Made by a program: the position numbers and the translations under genes. Shown one piece after another: positions 33,096-46,041 of a stretch of 64,000 nucleotides of DNA (positions within the stretch are counted from its first letter, which is position 1; each line of letters starts with the position of its first letter). Origin of the DNA: Spirometra erinaceieuropaei (taxonomy: Eukaryota; Platyhelminthes; Cestoda; Diphyllobothriidea; Diphyllobothriidae); NCBI GenBank assembly GCA_902702965.1, contig CACRXP010000683.1, positions 248,793 through 312,792 on the forward strand. Direction: 5' to 3'. Below the pieces are notes generated by a model. That model did no database searches. It worked only from the letters and a program-made list of their open reading frames with translations, and was not told the origin of the DNA.

Positions 33096-35384
33096 CAAAC
33101 GACATCCTCATGAATATACTATGAATGGTGTTCGCAATTATCGTGGTTGAATTTTCAGAAAAACCACTGACCCGCCGTAGTCTGTGTCCATTCTGTGAAA
33201 GAGTTAAATAAAATGGGTCTAACAGATATGACTAAGACCCGATCTTGATTTATAATTTCAAAATGAACGAGAAATAAATTTAGTTTAATCTCGTCACTGA
33301 GTTCTCTATTCCCTAGGCTAAAATCTAATATCAGTTAATTAAAACCGGGTATTTCGACATGCCTACGCAGAAACTAAACAAGACAATTGTCATTTATCGC
33401 AAAAAATTTCGGCTACTTTGTTCCATTGGAGTAATTCAAAAATTGAGTCATTCTAAACACTCTCATAACCTTTACATAACGGTGTACTAGACAGTTATGC
33501 TTTAAATTCCTTTTTTTCTGAAGGAACTTGTTAATAAACAGTCCACCTGAATTCAATTTTTGGAATTATTAGAAAAATTAATTTCTTTAGTAAACTGGTC
33601 CCTTTATTGGCCATGTTACACTGAAAGCTGATTAATGCGCAGATGATACATCATCTATTACCTAAATTACTTAAATGTGTAGTAGCCATTTGCATTATTT
33701 ACTTGACATTTACACTAAGGCTTTTTCAAAAAAGCGCTAAGGAACTCTTTGATTTTGGGCAGCAATACCGCCAAGCGTGTCCGTATGCACATCGTTTTGT
33801 CAGAAAACATATAATTTGCAATTTTTTAAACATCCTGAATGACTGAAGCCACCGCTAAAGCAAAAAGACACCTGCTTCCATTACAAATCACATTTATAAT
33901 AACAGGAGTCATGTAGGGGACCGCTCACTGACCCATCTCCCTTGCGAGTTGACCTTAAACTCCCGTGTAGCGATATCTTGGGTGGTTTTGCAGAAAACGC
34001 CAGTTGGCAATCCACAAGAGATCCAAAAAAGGGATGTGGACCTATTTTCGGTTTGATTAAATTTATGTTAGCGAACATTTTTACACACAAACTACGGTAC
34101 AGCACTAAACTTTATAGAAGTACCATGTGACATATCTTGCCGTTGCAGCCGTTTTTTCTTAAGTAAGGAAGATCTTCCATGACAGAAGCTGAACAGACTA
34201 GGCTTCGCTAACTTGAAGATATCTTCTTGATGTATTCAAACTACTTCCGACCGCGCATCGGTTATATGGTGATTGACGTATTTTAGAGTTGGATGTAGCG
34301 CATAGTACGGCAGCTGCGAACTCGAGAGATGGCACAAAAAAGGTTTCCATTTCCCGAGGGCGAGTAAAAGGCTTTACAAATTTTCCGCTTCAATTGACGT
34401 CCCATAATGTCATATCGTATCGGCATAGCAGCTCTTACGTCTCGTTTCATCTTGATTAGACAAAAATATGACGCCAGAAATGTGCTGATTTTATCGTCGG
34501 CCACAAGCTGACTTTACCGATCCTACACCATAAATCTGGGTACTTCAGCAGTCCTTGAATTGGAGTACTGACTGGCTTTAAACCCACGGAAGCCTGTTAA
34601 CGCTCCTCTGAGAAAAGCAGAAATGGCTGGTGAAGCTGGTTTGTATGGAAATCACGTTTAACCCTTAAATTGTAATGTATACCTAATTATCGTTATTTTC
34701 GGCGCGAAAGCATCTAGGGGGGCATTTACACCAGTCCTCCTATGCCCCTTAATTTTTCCAGTTCCTGTCAACAACGATAAAATGGACATTGCAGAATTTT
34801 ATCACTGTGTAGTTTTCAGACGAAATAATACTTAATTAAGGCTATTTTTGAGGTTTTAAAGTATACCTGCTGAGTTATCTAAGGGCCGTTTAGTCTTCTT
34901 GCGCCGATTTATTAAACGTGGCCACTAATCGGTACTCAGATAGTACCACAAATCATTCGTGTTTAAAGCAACTGCTTGAACCACAGAGACATGTTTTCCT
35001 TGTGGGTAGACGGATTGTTTTAGTGTTGGCTGTTTCAGGATATAGCATATGGATACGCATGCATTTTCAGCAATAAGCCGTATCTATCGCCCCTTTTGTT
35101 CCTAACGAATCGAGAGCTTTTAGAATCTGCCGGATGTATGCCATTTTTTTCCTGTATGTGCGTGATAAAAGTATGTAAGCATCTGCTATGCCACGATAAA
35201 TAAACCATGGTCCTCGCAGTCTGGTATGCATTGGCAGTTCTCTGGTGTCTGGTTCCCTGCCAATAGATGCGCTTGCTCTCCTGCTGGGTATACAAGTGAT
35301 GGGCATGGCTGCCCAGTCATCCTCGTCGTCTTTCTGATCCGCTGTGTTGTTGGTTAAAATCCTGATCATTTGTTTTGTTGACAA
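33096..35384. other. No assignable feature
   Basis: Frames are at most about 118 codons, overlapping on the minus strand at 35035-35423, where they run into the next repeat. Nothing recognised. Confidence 0.4.
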
Positions 35385-35650
35385 GCAGCGCGTGGTGGAG
35401 TGCCAAGGCGCAGGCCCAGTCACGCCATCCGCCTGCGCCCTTCTCCGCCTCTTGCCTTATCGACTCTGACTTGAGACCGAACGCAGATGGAGTAGGAGGG
35501 AATGCGGTAGTTGCTGCACAAGTCCACACTCATTATAAACTGATCCATGCACGAATTACCGTGCCTGTTGTCACATTGCTGTGTAGCACACAGTGGACAT
35601 TGTCGGATGCGACAGTCGACCCGTCATTTGTGCATGCAATATTCAATATA
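35385..35650 (+). repeat. G+C-richer interspersed repeat (SINE-like)
   Basis: The segment GCGCGTGGTGGAGTGCCAAG...CACGCCATCCGCCTGCGCCC is markedly richer in G+C than its surroundings. Its first ~65 bases recur at 46042-46105 with roughly 80% identity. The body continues through GTAGTTGCTGCACAAGTCCAC to GTGCATGCAATATTC. No Pol III boxes are evident in the part seen. The proline/alanine-rich frames on both strands (35317-35686) are composition artefacts. Confidence 0.65.
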
Positions 35651-36999
35651 TTTTATAAAGACCAACCTAATAGGCCAATCGTTTGAGCGCTATTCCCTTC
35701 CTAAACTTACCTTCTTAAAAAGGCGTTGAAGTTTTGAAAAACGACTGCCTATTCCACGTTAAGGGCTTAACAACTACTTGTTAGCAAATTGGCATTTATC
35801 TTTTGCAGTCAAAATACGCTACACCTTTGACCTACCTAAGTAAACTGCACCGTCAAACTTCCATCAAGGTGTCGTCATTATCTCCGCAACCGCAAAGGGG
35901 TGCTCTCCGAAATGCATATTTAAAATAAAATGCACACGATACCCCTTGAAAAATAAATTTAATCTAACATTCACTGCAAATAAACTGACAAAGCTGAAAT
36001 GTGATGGATGTGTGTGGCGAAATTCACAAATGACTTTTCAAGTTCGCACAAAATTCCGAACGCGATGATCCTGCATCAGTTAAATTGCGCAGATAGGAAA
36101 CTATTGAAATTCAGTAAGAAGAAGAAGAAGACGACGCAATGGATGCTCAAAGTAGCACCAATTTAGCCCGAAAAGCCCTTTTGCTCCACAAATGACGACA
36201 GTTACGAAATGAGTTCCTAATTGCTAAACTGAGTAGATGATCTTATAAATGAAAATTATTGCCGGTCAAATAAGGGAGGTACTGATAGTGCTTTCTAAAA
36301 AAATTGCTAGCTTTAAGGCAAAAGAGCTTTCGCAGTCGAAAATAATATAAATGATGATATTCAGTCGATTTATGTGTGCGCATTGACAGAATATGTCTTC
36401 GCATGGGCGGTTTCTTCGTACTTTTTTCTTGCAGTTTGAGTTAAATGCTGAAAACCTTTTGCCTTTCAGGTACAGCAAATAGCGAAGCAACGGTTCTCTT
36501 AAGGGTACAGACTAGAAGACTTGCTACCAACTGAATTGTTGTGATGTGATCACAAACGCAGCCATGGAAGGGCGTTTATGTAAAAATGTCTTTAGTGATA
36601 GAAGACGCTGTGTTTAAGAATGTACTTTAGAATTTTCCTAAACTTTATGCCTATTGTTTTTTCTAATGTTTGTTGGGGAGTTGCTGCTCTTGTGATTTTT
36701 GTAAATAATAATACCAAAAGGACAAGCTAAATTCTTTAAGAATTTGCTGACCGAATTTTTTGTAGGGACATACAGTTAGCATACTACTTGTACACTATTC
36801 TGAAGGTATTATCTCGCCATCAAAAACTGGACTCTCATAATGAAGTTCTAAAATGAACATGTTTCAATTCATAAGAGCGTTTGGGCGAGCTTACGCATGC
36901 TTTCTATGAATTCTCATCGGGCCTGTACATTAATGTGGAAACGAGGTATCAACTAAACGTGTGAGTGACAAGTGCAATTGATTACGGTTCGTCCTTTCC
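35651..36999. other. No assignable feature
   Basis: A+T-rich sequence with a (GAA)n run at about 36118-36132. No recognised frame or repeat. Confidence 0.4.
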
Positions 37000-38430
37000 T
37001 ACCAATGGAGTATGCGAATAGTGTGGGATGGGGGGGAGAGGCAGTCATTGACGGTGAGGGTTGGTTTGAGTCGCGTCGCAAGGAGGAGCGGTAAGTGGGC
37101 GGGGTCGCGGAACCTTGCACGGTAAACTCGGAGCGTGCATGAGGTTCTTCTGCGCACACCGGACCGGCCTCTGTAGCCAGATAGCAGTTGCCCCAGAATC
37201 AACCATGCGTGCGAGGATGGAGCTGTGCATGCTCTTAGCATCCCAGCCATGCCGGAAAGTGTTCTCGTATTCTTGTGAATCGACGCCGATTCGTATGACC
37301 AGTTTAGCCTGCTCAACAAATGCAAGCAAAGAATAAGATGCTTATGAAGGTGGTCTGCGCTGGTGGCCTAACTTTACTCTCCTCGCGTAAGACGGGTTTA
37401 GTCAAAAAACAATACTTGACCTCTTATTGCCGAGAAAGTCAGTGAAACGGCTTGGTTGAGGTGCCTTCTCAGGAGCTCACTCCCCACATCCCCTTGAAGG
37501 GGGACTTCGAGGAACAGAGTGTTCCGCGGTCGGTATGATAAGTTTTGGCGGTCGTTTGGAAAGATTCCTTACAATAAATCTGCCAGGATACTCGTTATTG
37601 CGAAGCATCTCCTGGATCCTTTTAAGTTCCTCATCAACACTATCTGCTCAGCAGATTTTTCTGGCCTTTGTGTCAAACAGCGGACCAAACTCTTTTTCTT
37701 TTGAAGATGTTCGACACTGTAAAAGTTGTATATTGTCCAGATCAGGTGTCCTGTCGATAAACGCTTCTTCGAATGCTGCCTTCAGTTCTTTTGTCTAGGA
37801 ATGAGTCTAGGAAAGACAGAGGTCCGCCCCATTACCCCTCCAACGTAAACCTAAGCGACGGAATGCTTAATTTACAGCGTCCAGGATAACGGTTATGTCG
37901 GCTTCTCCGGTATCCATTGCAATGGTCTCATCAGCATAGCGACCGTAGCGCCGTAGCTTATTGATTTGATCGTTTAACGACACTTCTCTAACTTGCCCAT
38001 GAATCCATCGACTAGAAGGGGAACAAGAGGCGATCCAATAGCAACACCGTCCATTTGTCTAAATATTTGGTTGTCAAAAAGGAACTGTACACTTTGTGGG
38101 CATTTTAGTAACAGTTTCTTGAGTGCGCTCGTCGAAAAACCTACTTCATGGTGATTGGTTGACAGGAATTCACCCATGTACACAACTGTCACTGTGACCA
38201 GAACGTTCGTGAAGAATATTTTCAAGTACATAAAAAGTCCTCTTTGTTAGTTGTTATGGGTAAAAAAGTGTCCAAAAGAATACGCTGACGTCTATCGTTC
38301 GATTCTACAGTAATGCCATGGAATTAAATGAAAAATTTTACGGTATCGTACATTCATATCTGATTCCAGTAATTCTTTTATGTTGACCAAAAACTGTACT
38401 GTCTGTCTCTGTTTATAAACATCAAACAAG
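37000..38430 (-). pseudogene. Penelope-like element relic: RT palm, thumb, linker and endonuclease
   Basis: The 85-codon frame 38231-37974 contains an RT palm segment: FLSTNHHEVGFS, LLKCPQSVQFLFDNQIF, RQMDGVAIGSPLVPLLVDGF. In another frame the next motif reads YGRYADET near 37920 where active Penelope RTs have a YVDD-like box, so one catalytic aspartate is changed to glutamate. Further on, ELKRIQEMLRNNEYPGRF (about 37645-37590) matches the thumb of the relic at 4076-4930, followed by the linker (37520-37340) and an endonuclease trace RIREHFPAWLG near 37275 with later stops. Stops and several frameshifts separate the blocks. Upstream of 38231 a weaker RT trace (VNIKELLES) reaches about 38430. 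Dead family-2 copy; 3' end near 37000. Confidence 0.75.
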
Positions 38431-39325
38431 TTGATACTCAAGACAGAGAACCCTTCTCGAGGGATTCAGGTGGTGCCTGTTGTGTTTAAATATTGCACAT
38501 AAGCTAATGGTAAGCGATTCCGAGTAACTATTCCGAAATACTGCCCAGTCATTTCGGTCGCAATTTTTCAGACCTATATCGTTTTCTAAAAACTACTCTT
38601 TGGTAGTCAAAAAGTGTCCTTGCACTTCAGCAAAAATTAGGATAGCGAAGCTGTTACTGCATTTAAGAACCATAATTAAGTTAACGTGGAAACTGACATT
38701 TTCTTTTATCATACGCGCTCCTTGTTTCTCGAAAAGAAACCGACATTGAGCATCATAGTCCAACCAGCCGATTTAGGTGCCGAAGAGGATCGATTTTCAT
38801 GTTTCAGATAACATTCGAGTGAGCCTTGCTCACACAGGTTTCTGACCAATCTAAAAACTTACACACACACACAAGCAGGCAAAGCCTGATTTGCAGCAGC
38901 CAACAGTAAGGGAAATAAAGTGAATCCAAAAATGTCGTTCTCAACAATAAAAACAGGATTTGTAGTCAGCAAAAATGCTAATTCTTTTACGTTTCCAGGG
39001 ACTTCATAATGTCTGAGATGAGACGCGTTTTGAAGAACTTGAAGTAATATTTCCCCGGTCATGGACAGCAGAATTTATTGGTACCAGTAGATTTCGCGAC
39101 GGCTTATCAACTACAGCATGTCGTTTCATAACACAAATAACAAGTGAGAAAAGTACAGAGAGTAGAGAGAACCGAAGAATACAGACAAAATCAATGTAAA
39201 ACAGCAAGGTCGTCGTATACTGCAGTAGAATAATCAATAAAACTGTAACTTCAAAATGCAACATAGGAAAGAAAATGGGGAACTAAACACGTCGAGGGAT
39301 TTCGAAAATCAAAAGGAACTCAGGT
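38431..39325. other. No assignable feature between PLE relics
   Basis: An (AC)n run lies at about 38862-38873. Frames are at most 86 codons. I could not extend either neighbouring PLE into this gap. Confidence 0.4.
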
Positions 39326-40283
39326 TCACCAAGGCAAGCTGATGTTGAACACGTTGTCTAACTGTTTACATGGGTCGGGTTTCTCCCGTCGTATGCAGGC
39401 TGCCTCCAGGTAGCGCAATAACCGAATAGTTCGTGCTCGAACTAATACTCGAAAAGACGTTTTGGAATCAACCGAGTGGCCACTGTCAAGGAGATGCTTT
39501 GTAATTGAAAACGGCATCTGGCTAAAAAACTGACAGCACCGTACTTGTCCCTAAAAGACTGTTGAATTTTGGTCCACGGTATTTCTTGCATTTCACTGGA
39601 AGATTTATCACGATCTGCAAGCATACGATTGCCACGCCAACTTCAAATATATGCTAATGAAACTTGGGCTGTCAATACGGGTAGGTGTATGGATGTGTAG
39701 TGCAAGCATCCTGTAGACAGGATTACATGCTTTCGCATCAGTTCGACAACCCTCTACTGCCAGCGATTGAAAATTCGAAAAATGTATGTCAGACAAGTAA
39801 AATTATCGTTTTGTTGACCGATTTTCCTACTTCCAGATTAATCCACATAGACATAATACTCCGTTCCCTCGCAAAGTGTTCTGCGCGGAGCCTTGCAGTG
39901 TTTTTTATATCGAATTCCTTTGGCACGGCAGTAGACACAATTACTTACGGAATACTCTTAAGAAAATAATTCTATTGAAAGTGCCCTTCAGTAAAAAGTC
40001 TGCCATGCGGAGGAAGGGTGTAAATAGTCGGAAAGGGGCCATGCCGGTAGTCGTTCCGTTATTCTTGCAGATAGGCGTCGACTCGTGCAACCAATTTAGC
40101 TTGCTCCACAGTAGCAAGTAAAGATGTAGATGTTTATGGAGGTGGTCTGCGCTGGTAGCCTATACTTAGCCTCCTCGCGTAAGACAGAGATGGTCGAAAA
40201 CAGCATTTGAACTCTTGCGGTTTGGTCTAGGCGCCTTCTCAGGAGCTCACCCTCCGCGTCTCCTTGAAAGGGTACTTTAAGAA
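39326..40283 (-). pseudogene. Penelope-like element relic: linker and split endonuclease
   Basis: From the plus-strand position 40283 downward, the sequence matches the RT-endonuclease linker of the relic at 37000-38430 (shared plus-strand words include GGTGGTCTGCGCTGGT and CTTCTCAGGAGCTCAC). It then reads an endonuclease YIG region (YIFTCYCG near 40120, RRLSARITERLPAW near 40040). The rest of the nuclease resumes about 480 bases on: SITKHLLDSGHSVD, FRVLVRARTIRLLRYLEAACIR, ending ISLPW at 39326-39517. The gap suggests an insertion or rearrangement in the nuclease. Stops occur throughout; the RT palm is absent. Confidence 0.7.
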
Positions 40284-41153
40284 ACAGAGTTTTTTGCGGA
40301 TCGACTGGAAATACTCTACAACTCCATCAACTCAATCATTCCGGGAACAAAATTCACGCTCGAAAGAGACGTTCACAATAAACTATCATTTCTGGATGTT
40401 CTCGTATAGCGTTAGACTGGGGGAACAGTACACACGTCCGTTTGCCTCAAAGAAACATATACAAAAGTAATTCTACACTATGAGAGCAACAGCCCGATCT
40501 CTCACAGGCGAAGCGCTGTAAAAATTCTGCCGCATTGAACGAAATCACATTGTTCTGATAATAATAGCTACCAAGTCTAGCTAAACTAGATGTTTGAATT
40601 ATTTTCTCAGAATGGTTAACGATCGATTTCGTATGTCACTGCATGAGAAAACAAGAGACAAAAACAAAGGAACTTGATAGTTCCAATCAAGCGCCCAAAG
40701 TTAACACTTGGAAAATCATTCCTTACATCACGAATGTGTCTGAACTCGTTGAAAGACACTTAAGTAAACACCTGATGGTGGCGGTGCACAAGCCGACGAC
40801 TACTTTACGCACTTAACTTGTACACTCTAAGGATAGGGTTGGCTACCTCGACAAAAAGGAAGTCGTCTATAAGATTTCATGCGACGCCTGTGATGTCGTA
40901 TATTGTGGCCAAACGGGAAAATTTGCCTCTTTACGCATCCAAATACATTAACTGGCAGTTAAGAGACGAGACAATCTGCCTAAAATGGCTGTGAACACTC
41001 TTGATACTGAGTTACCTTTCGCATGGAATAAAACTCGCATCGTCGGATTTTGCCCCTCTAAAAAAGACCGATAGTTACTTGAAACGATGCACTCCGATGA
41101 GTCGTGCATCAGTAGGCATATCGAGTTAGATACCATGTACAACAATCTCTAAA
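40284..41153 (+). pseudogene. Penelope-like element relic of a second family: RT end and GIY-YIG endonuclease
   Basis: Starting just after the minus-strand relic, plus-strand frames give INSIIPGTKFTLERDVHNKL and SFLDVLV (about 40327-40407), the strand after the palm in Penelope RTs. Then comes TSVCLKETYTKVILHYESNS. After several frame changes there is a GIY-YIG domain at about 40838-40950 (VVYKISCDAC, VVYCGQTGK, SLRIQIH) and a C-terminal part with the LLETMHSDESCISRHI helix near 41075, whose Glu is the presumed catalytic residue. Its sequence type differs from the neighbouring minus-strand copies. Multiple stops; dead. Confidence 0.75.
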
Positions 41154-44100
41154 ACAGTAGACGAGCCGAAAACCAATTAATACAGATTAACGCACACGAC
41201 GGCGGTTAACTGGCTGAAGCATCAAATGAGTATTGATTTTTCAGTGCGTTTGATATTTTAATTGTTTTTTGCACATTTGCTCGACTCTGACTATGACACG
41301 AGGAATCGACGTCGAAAATTCACCTAATAAAATTTTCATCTTTTCCCACAGAACTTATTTGCTTTCAAAGTACACTACTTTGGATGCCTGATTTTCAATT
41401 AGAAAGATACATACCGATTGACAAAGTTTCCAATGCTCTTACGGTGCTTACTTCTTACGTCAGATATATGGTTTTCCCTAATTCCAAACCACTTGGAGTT
41501 TAAATCTCAAAGATTCCAATGGATATGTTCCTCTATTCTCTACTCTGTCATTGCTGCGTATCTACTCCGGTAAGGCTGTGGTTACCGGAGAGCAAAGCCA
41601 CGAAAATTTGTCTTATTCGACCATTTTCTAATAGTTACCCTTTTTTCGTACATTGCAGCTGTTGATGGAGTATATATCAAGTACAAACCAACCTGAAACT
41701 TGATCACCGGTAGAAGTCCTAATGTTCGCAGTTCTGCATGCAAGCGCGCAAATGAATTTTGTGGAGCCCATAAACATTGATTTCCAGTAGTTTTATGGAG
41801 CCCGCTAATTTAATTAGTATTAAGAAATTTATGACAACTTTACGATAAGGCCTAGATAGCACATAACATATTCAAGTCAGAATACCTGTGACTGACACAT
41901 ATTTGAAAAAGATAACTTGCATTCGAATCTTAATTTAAAGATGAGTGATACTCACAAAGCCTCAAATAGCAGGTTACAGAGAAAATTGCAAATTCAGCTA
42001 CGATGGCCCTTTTAAATTCCTAAAACGACTGAAAGAGAATACAGCACTGTCATAAATTGGGTTAATGCAATGATTCTCTAAAAACCGTAGCTTTCAACTA
42101 GTTTACACCATCATCAACATAATTAGCATGTTGTATGTGATTTTAAGGGTTTTAAGACCGCATCCACCTAAATGTATTTAGCAGGCAGATAGATAATACG
42201 CATGTATATATGCTTAGTAGTGACAGAACAATGAGAGGCGTTCTACCTTCTCTTTTGGTGCTACTCATTTACCGTCTGGTTAGTCTAACAACTGGGTTTG
42301 CGTTTTCATTTTGCATGGAGACGGACGATAGGGCACACTATGCTTAAGTCGTAGCAATATGCGTGTGGAAGCCAATGGTCAGAAATACGCCTAAGCACAT
42401 AATTAGTCACATATTGGCTTTGAAGTGGGCGGCTGCAAATAATAGTGGCCACCCTCGGAGTTAGTAGAAATCACGCATTTATGCTATTTTTCCTCGTCGC
42501 GACGTTCCTCATCGCCCCATCTCCGCGGCCTCTTTGATCTGTTAAAACGCTTTTTTGATTCTATGTTCGACTTACAGCGGTCTCCAACTATTGGTCTTTC
42601 GATTGCGTGAACCCATTTTCTGTCGTGACAAATTATAGGACAAATATAATTGCCGAACATAGTTAACTTACGTATATTTATGGATATGCATAAAAAATTC
42701 CCGACAAAGACAAAGGAAACTGGAATGATGACATCTTGCTTTTATTGGCAAATCTTTTCCCTCCATTTAGCTAGCCGTTTTTTTAGCTACTGGCGCGACT
42801 TAAAAATGAGCCCCAATGTATAAAGGAACGAGTGCATTTCGCATTGACATTGATGAAATACCCTTTATCATATACATGCATATACAGTTCATCTGTTTCT
42901 GAGAAAACAGTGACAGTAATTTTTTCAAAAAATAGTGCTCCTCATCTTTTCATTTTTCTTTGTATGAATTCCCTATGATAATATGTGCCAGAAACGTTTT
43001 GTTTAGGGAAGAAATGCCTGTTGCCGAAAACATTCCTAAGGTACAGCAAATGGTGAACAGTTAACATTAACAAAATACTGCGTAAATTATATCTGAAATC
43101 GTAGAGGACTTATTTTTACTCCAGTATTAAAAAGTGAAGTTTTGGCTAATACGATGATTGACTGAGATGCGGATTCTGTGGAAATACGTGCCTTCGAATA
43201 TGTGTTTTAATTTTCCACTTTTAACAGGGCTCTTTATACTGCCCCGTTTTTCTTTACGTATTTATAACTTGATTTGTCTTGGTATTTTGCTTTTTGAACC
43301 TGGAAAAACGATCTCGCCTGTGTATGTCAATGGAAATAATTTTGAAAGTCAATTATGAATGGGTAGCTGGAGATGAGTCTGTTCGGGGAATTCACGAGTG
43401 TGCTATTCTGTTTATGGACGTTTAAGATTGCGCTAAACCGGAAGTTGAAAGCTATATGCTACATAAACTACTTGCATGATAATTAAACTATACCAGAAAA
43501 CAGCGAATTCGCACCATTGTTAGGGTTTATGTTCCCCAAAGCAGTAGAGCAGCATTCAGTCTACTGTCATTCAAAATGGCCACTTGCTCTGTGAAATTAA
43601 GCCCCTTTCTGTACATACAAACCACATCTACTAGCTGGTATCCAAATTGCATTGGGAGGAGGGATAGCAGTCTTTCAACTTAAACCGATCTACTTATCTT
43701 AACAGGTCGGCTTTATTCTTGACATCCTACTAGAATGGCGTGACTGGGCGCCCATAATTACAAAAGGTGCTACTTAATGTCCAAACTATTCGGCTATATT
43801 TTTCGATCAAGAATGCTCATTGGATCCTTATATGCCATCCAGCATCCTCTTTTCCTGACCCGCAACGGTAAGTTTGAGAGCAGATATGAAGGAATCAAAT
43901 GACAGTAGCCTCTCTTCTCATTCTGACCATTGTTGGCCCGTGGATGTGTTTATTTGCGCAGTTATTGAAAGCGTGGGAGAATGTCAGAAAAATGAGATAT
44001 TTTGTTGTCCACCCAGCTGAAAAACTGTTGCTTTGGTATGCCTATACGGACAGGTGCAGAACGTTCATAGGTGGAAAGTTGAAAGTTGTATCGGCGGTGA

Positions 44101-45073
44101 AAAACAAAGCTCCTATGTTTTGCAGTTGACAGTATGCTCGCACAAAGTTGGTTTTGGAGTATTGACAGCTGACACATATGATTGCACCGAATAAGCCTAA
44201 GACTGCATGCATAGTCAAACTGGGCTGCATAAGCCCACCTCAAGTAGCTAAACCCTAGATAATTATACATAATTTTTATTAATGGTTCTCATCTTACAAC
44301 ATAGTTTGCGTCCGGGTTCTAAGAACTCCGATGTGCGTTTTATGTCAGCGAGATAAACCATTTTGTTGTTCATCTCGAAGTCCCGAATGTGGCACCATTC
44401 GTGAGAACTCTTATCGCCCGTATAACTCAAAGCAAAATTTAAACCCTTTTGGAATTTAGGGCAACCTTCCCTATTTTCTACTGACCTCCAGGTGTATTTT
44501 GATTTTTCCAGCGAATTTTTGATTAATGCCATTTCCTTACACTCTTTCGCTCTTTCTTGTCCATTGCAATCTCGTTCTGGACACACATCCTGCGTATTTG
44601 CTCTCAGACGCAGACACGTATGAAAACGTTTTTCTAATTCGGTTATTATTAAATCCCCTTTTAATGCTATGGATACTAACATCCTTTCGTTTTACAACGT
44701 TTATTCACTCCCACAAATTTTCAGATTAGTTATTTAGTTTTTGAATGCAGAAGGCTTTTCGCATACCAGCCCATGTATGCACGCACATTTTTAGAACGTT
44801 CCTCGCGTGATTGAATATAATTTGCCTCTCTTGGTGCTTGTTTCTGCGTTTGGATGCTCACCTTTCCCTTCAGTCGTTGTTATCTGTAGTCAGATTTTCA
44901 CGCAGCATGCTTCCATTGATGTATTTGGTGGAGCAATGGCTGGTGTCCAGCTGGTGATCTTGTTTCTGCTGCCGCTAAAACGGGCCATACTTGAGATTCG
45001 TTTGAACAAAACAAAGACCAGGTCGTGTCAGTACACGTGTTTCTCCGTTTGCGCGTATTCCTCGCACCTATCA
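41154..45073. other. No assignable feature over about 3.9 kb
   Basis: Apart from one unassigned frame at 44263-44682, only short frames occur. No LTIR, PLE or SINE copy was recognised. Confidence 0.4.
44263..44682 (-). other. Unassigned 139-codon open frame
   Basis: This is one of the longest frames in the window, with an ATG start and a charged, cysteine-containing composition (ELEKRFHTCLRLRANTQDV, PERDCNGQERAKECKEM, KSSHEWCHIRDFEM). I recognise no domain. I see no signal peptide, membrane segment or convincing splice sites. In A+T-rich DNA of this length such a frame can arise by chance. It could also be a decayed exon or retroelement piece. Confidence 0.2.
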
Positions 45074-46039
45074 CACGGTGGATGGGTTAATTCATGAAGG
45101 GCCAACCGAAATTCCAAAATGCACTTTCGTTCTGAAAAGATTGAAAAATAGGGTATTAGAACTAATAAGCCTGCAGCATAATTATATAATAATTTTGTTA
45201 CCTTAGGATGCCCGCTTTCGAACGGCTTTCTCTACGGCTCCATGACCAAAACCATACTCTGCAAAAAATGACCACTGATGTTGTACTAATTTTTCGCAAT
45301 TATTTTTAAAGCTCTCAATCATTCAATTACAAATTCATTTAAAACGTACGTATAAAAATATTCATTGTTTTGTTTATTCGGTAGAAAATTAAAATTTATT
45401 CCAATTTCATACGCAAAGAAGGAGTATAATTGGGTTGCCAAAGAGCCTCTGATTGTAAAACATTTTAATATCGTAAAACACCGTTCATAAAACGTCATGG
45501 TTATGCATTTACTAATGTGGCTTGTAAAGTTAACAATATGGCCCAAATCTTCTGTCACATTTTATGAACCCCATATAGTCTCCTCTTAATAACGCAGAGA
45601 AATATATGGTTTACCAAACGCTGAAAATATACAGCTTGTAGTTTGGAAACGCTGAATGCGAGTGTAGCGGCAGGTCGGATTCGAAATTATTCGGGAAAAA
45701 GAACAGCTTTTGAAAGCCAAATTATACCCTTTCCTCGTGCATAAAATTGGAAAAAGACGGAAATTTCTACCGAAAAGACATAACAATAAATATTTTTATT
45801 CATGTTTAAAGTGAATATTTAATTAAATTCTTAAGGAAACAAAAATCAATGAAAAAGTGTAAATTACATATGCAGTCATTTTTATCAGAGTATGGTTTTT
45901 GCGTGCATCTAAAAAGAAGTTCATTCGACTACGCTTAAGGTTGATTAGTTTTACAACGCTACTTAAGTAATCTTTTACAAACAAAACCGCATTTCGGAAT
46001 TTCCGTTGATTGACATTTCATGTGTTAGCCCACCTCCTG
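45074..46039 (-). mobile_element. LTIR element, copy H
   Basis: The left end (CACGGTGGATGGGTTAATTCATG) is slightly decayed. The right end reads GTGTTAGCCCACCTCCTG followed by TA (46040-46041). Arm blocks (GTTACCTTAGGATGCCCGC near 45198) and centre (CTAATGTGGCTTGTAAAGTT near 45512) are well kept. Small internal frames (45319-45558, 45586-45786) are by-products. The copy ends directly against the repeat at 46042. Confidence 0.88.
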
Positions 46040-46041
46040 TA

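Noticed and set aside
35375..35686. 103-codon plus-strand and overlapping minus-strand frames as genes
   Set aside because: They lie inside a G+C-rich repeat where low stop frequency is expected on both strands.
145..41153. GIY-YIG frames as host nucleases or group I intron homing enzymes
   Set aside because: The linked RT thumb, linker and C-terminal motifs are those of Penelope-like retroelements.
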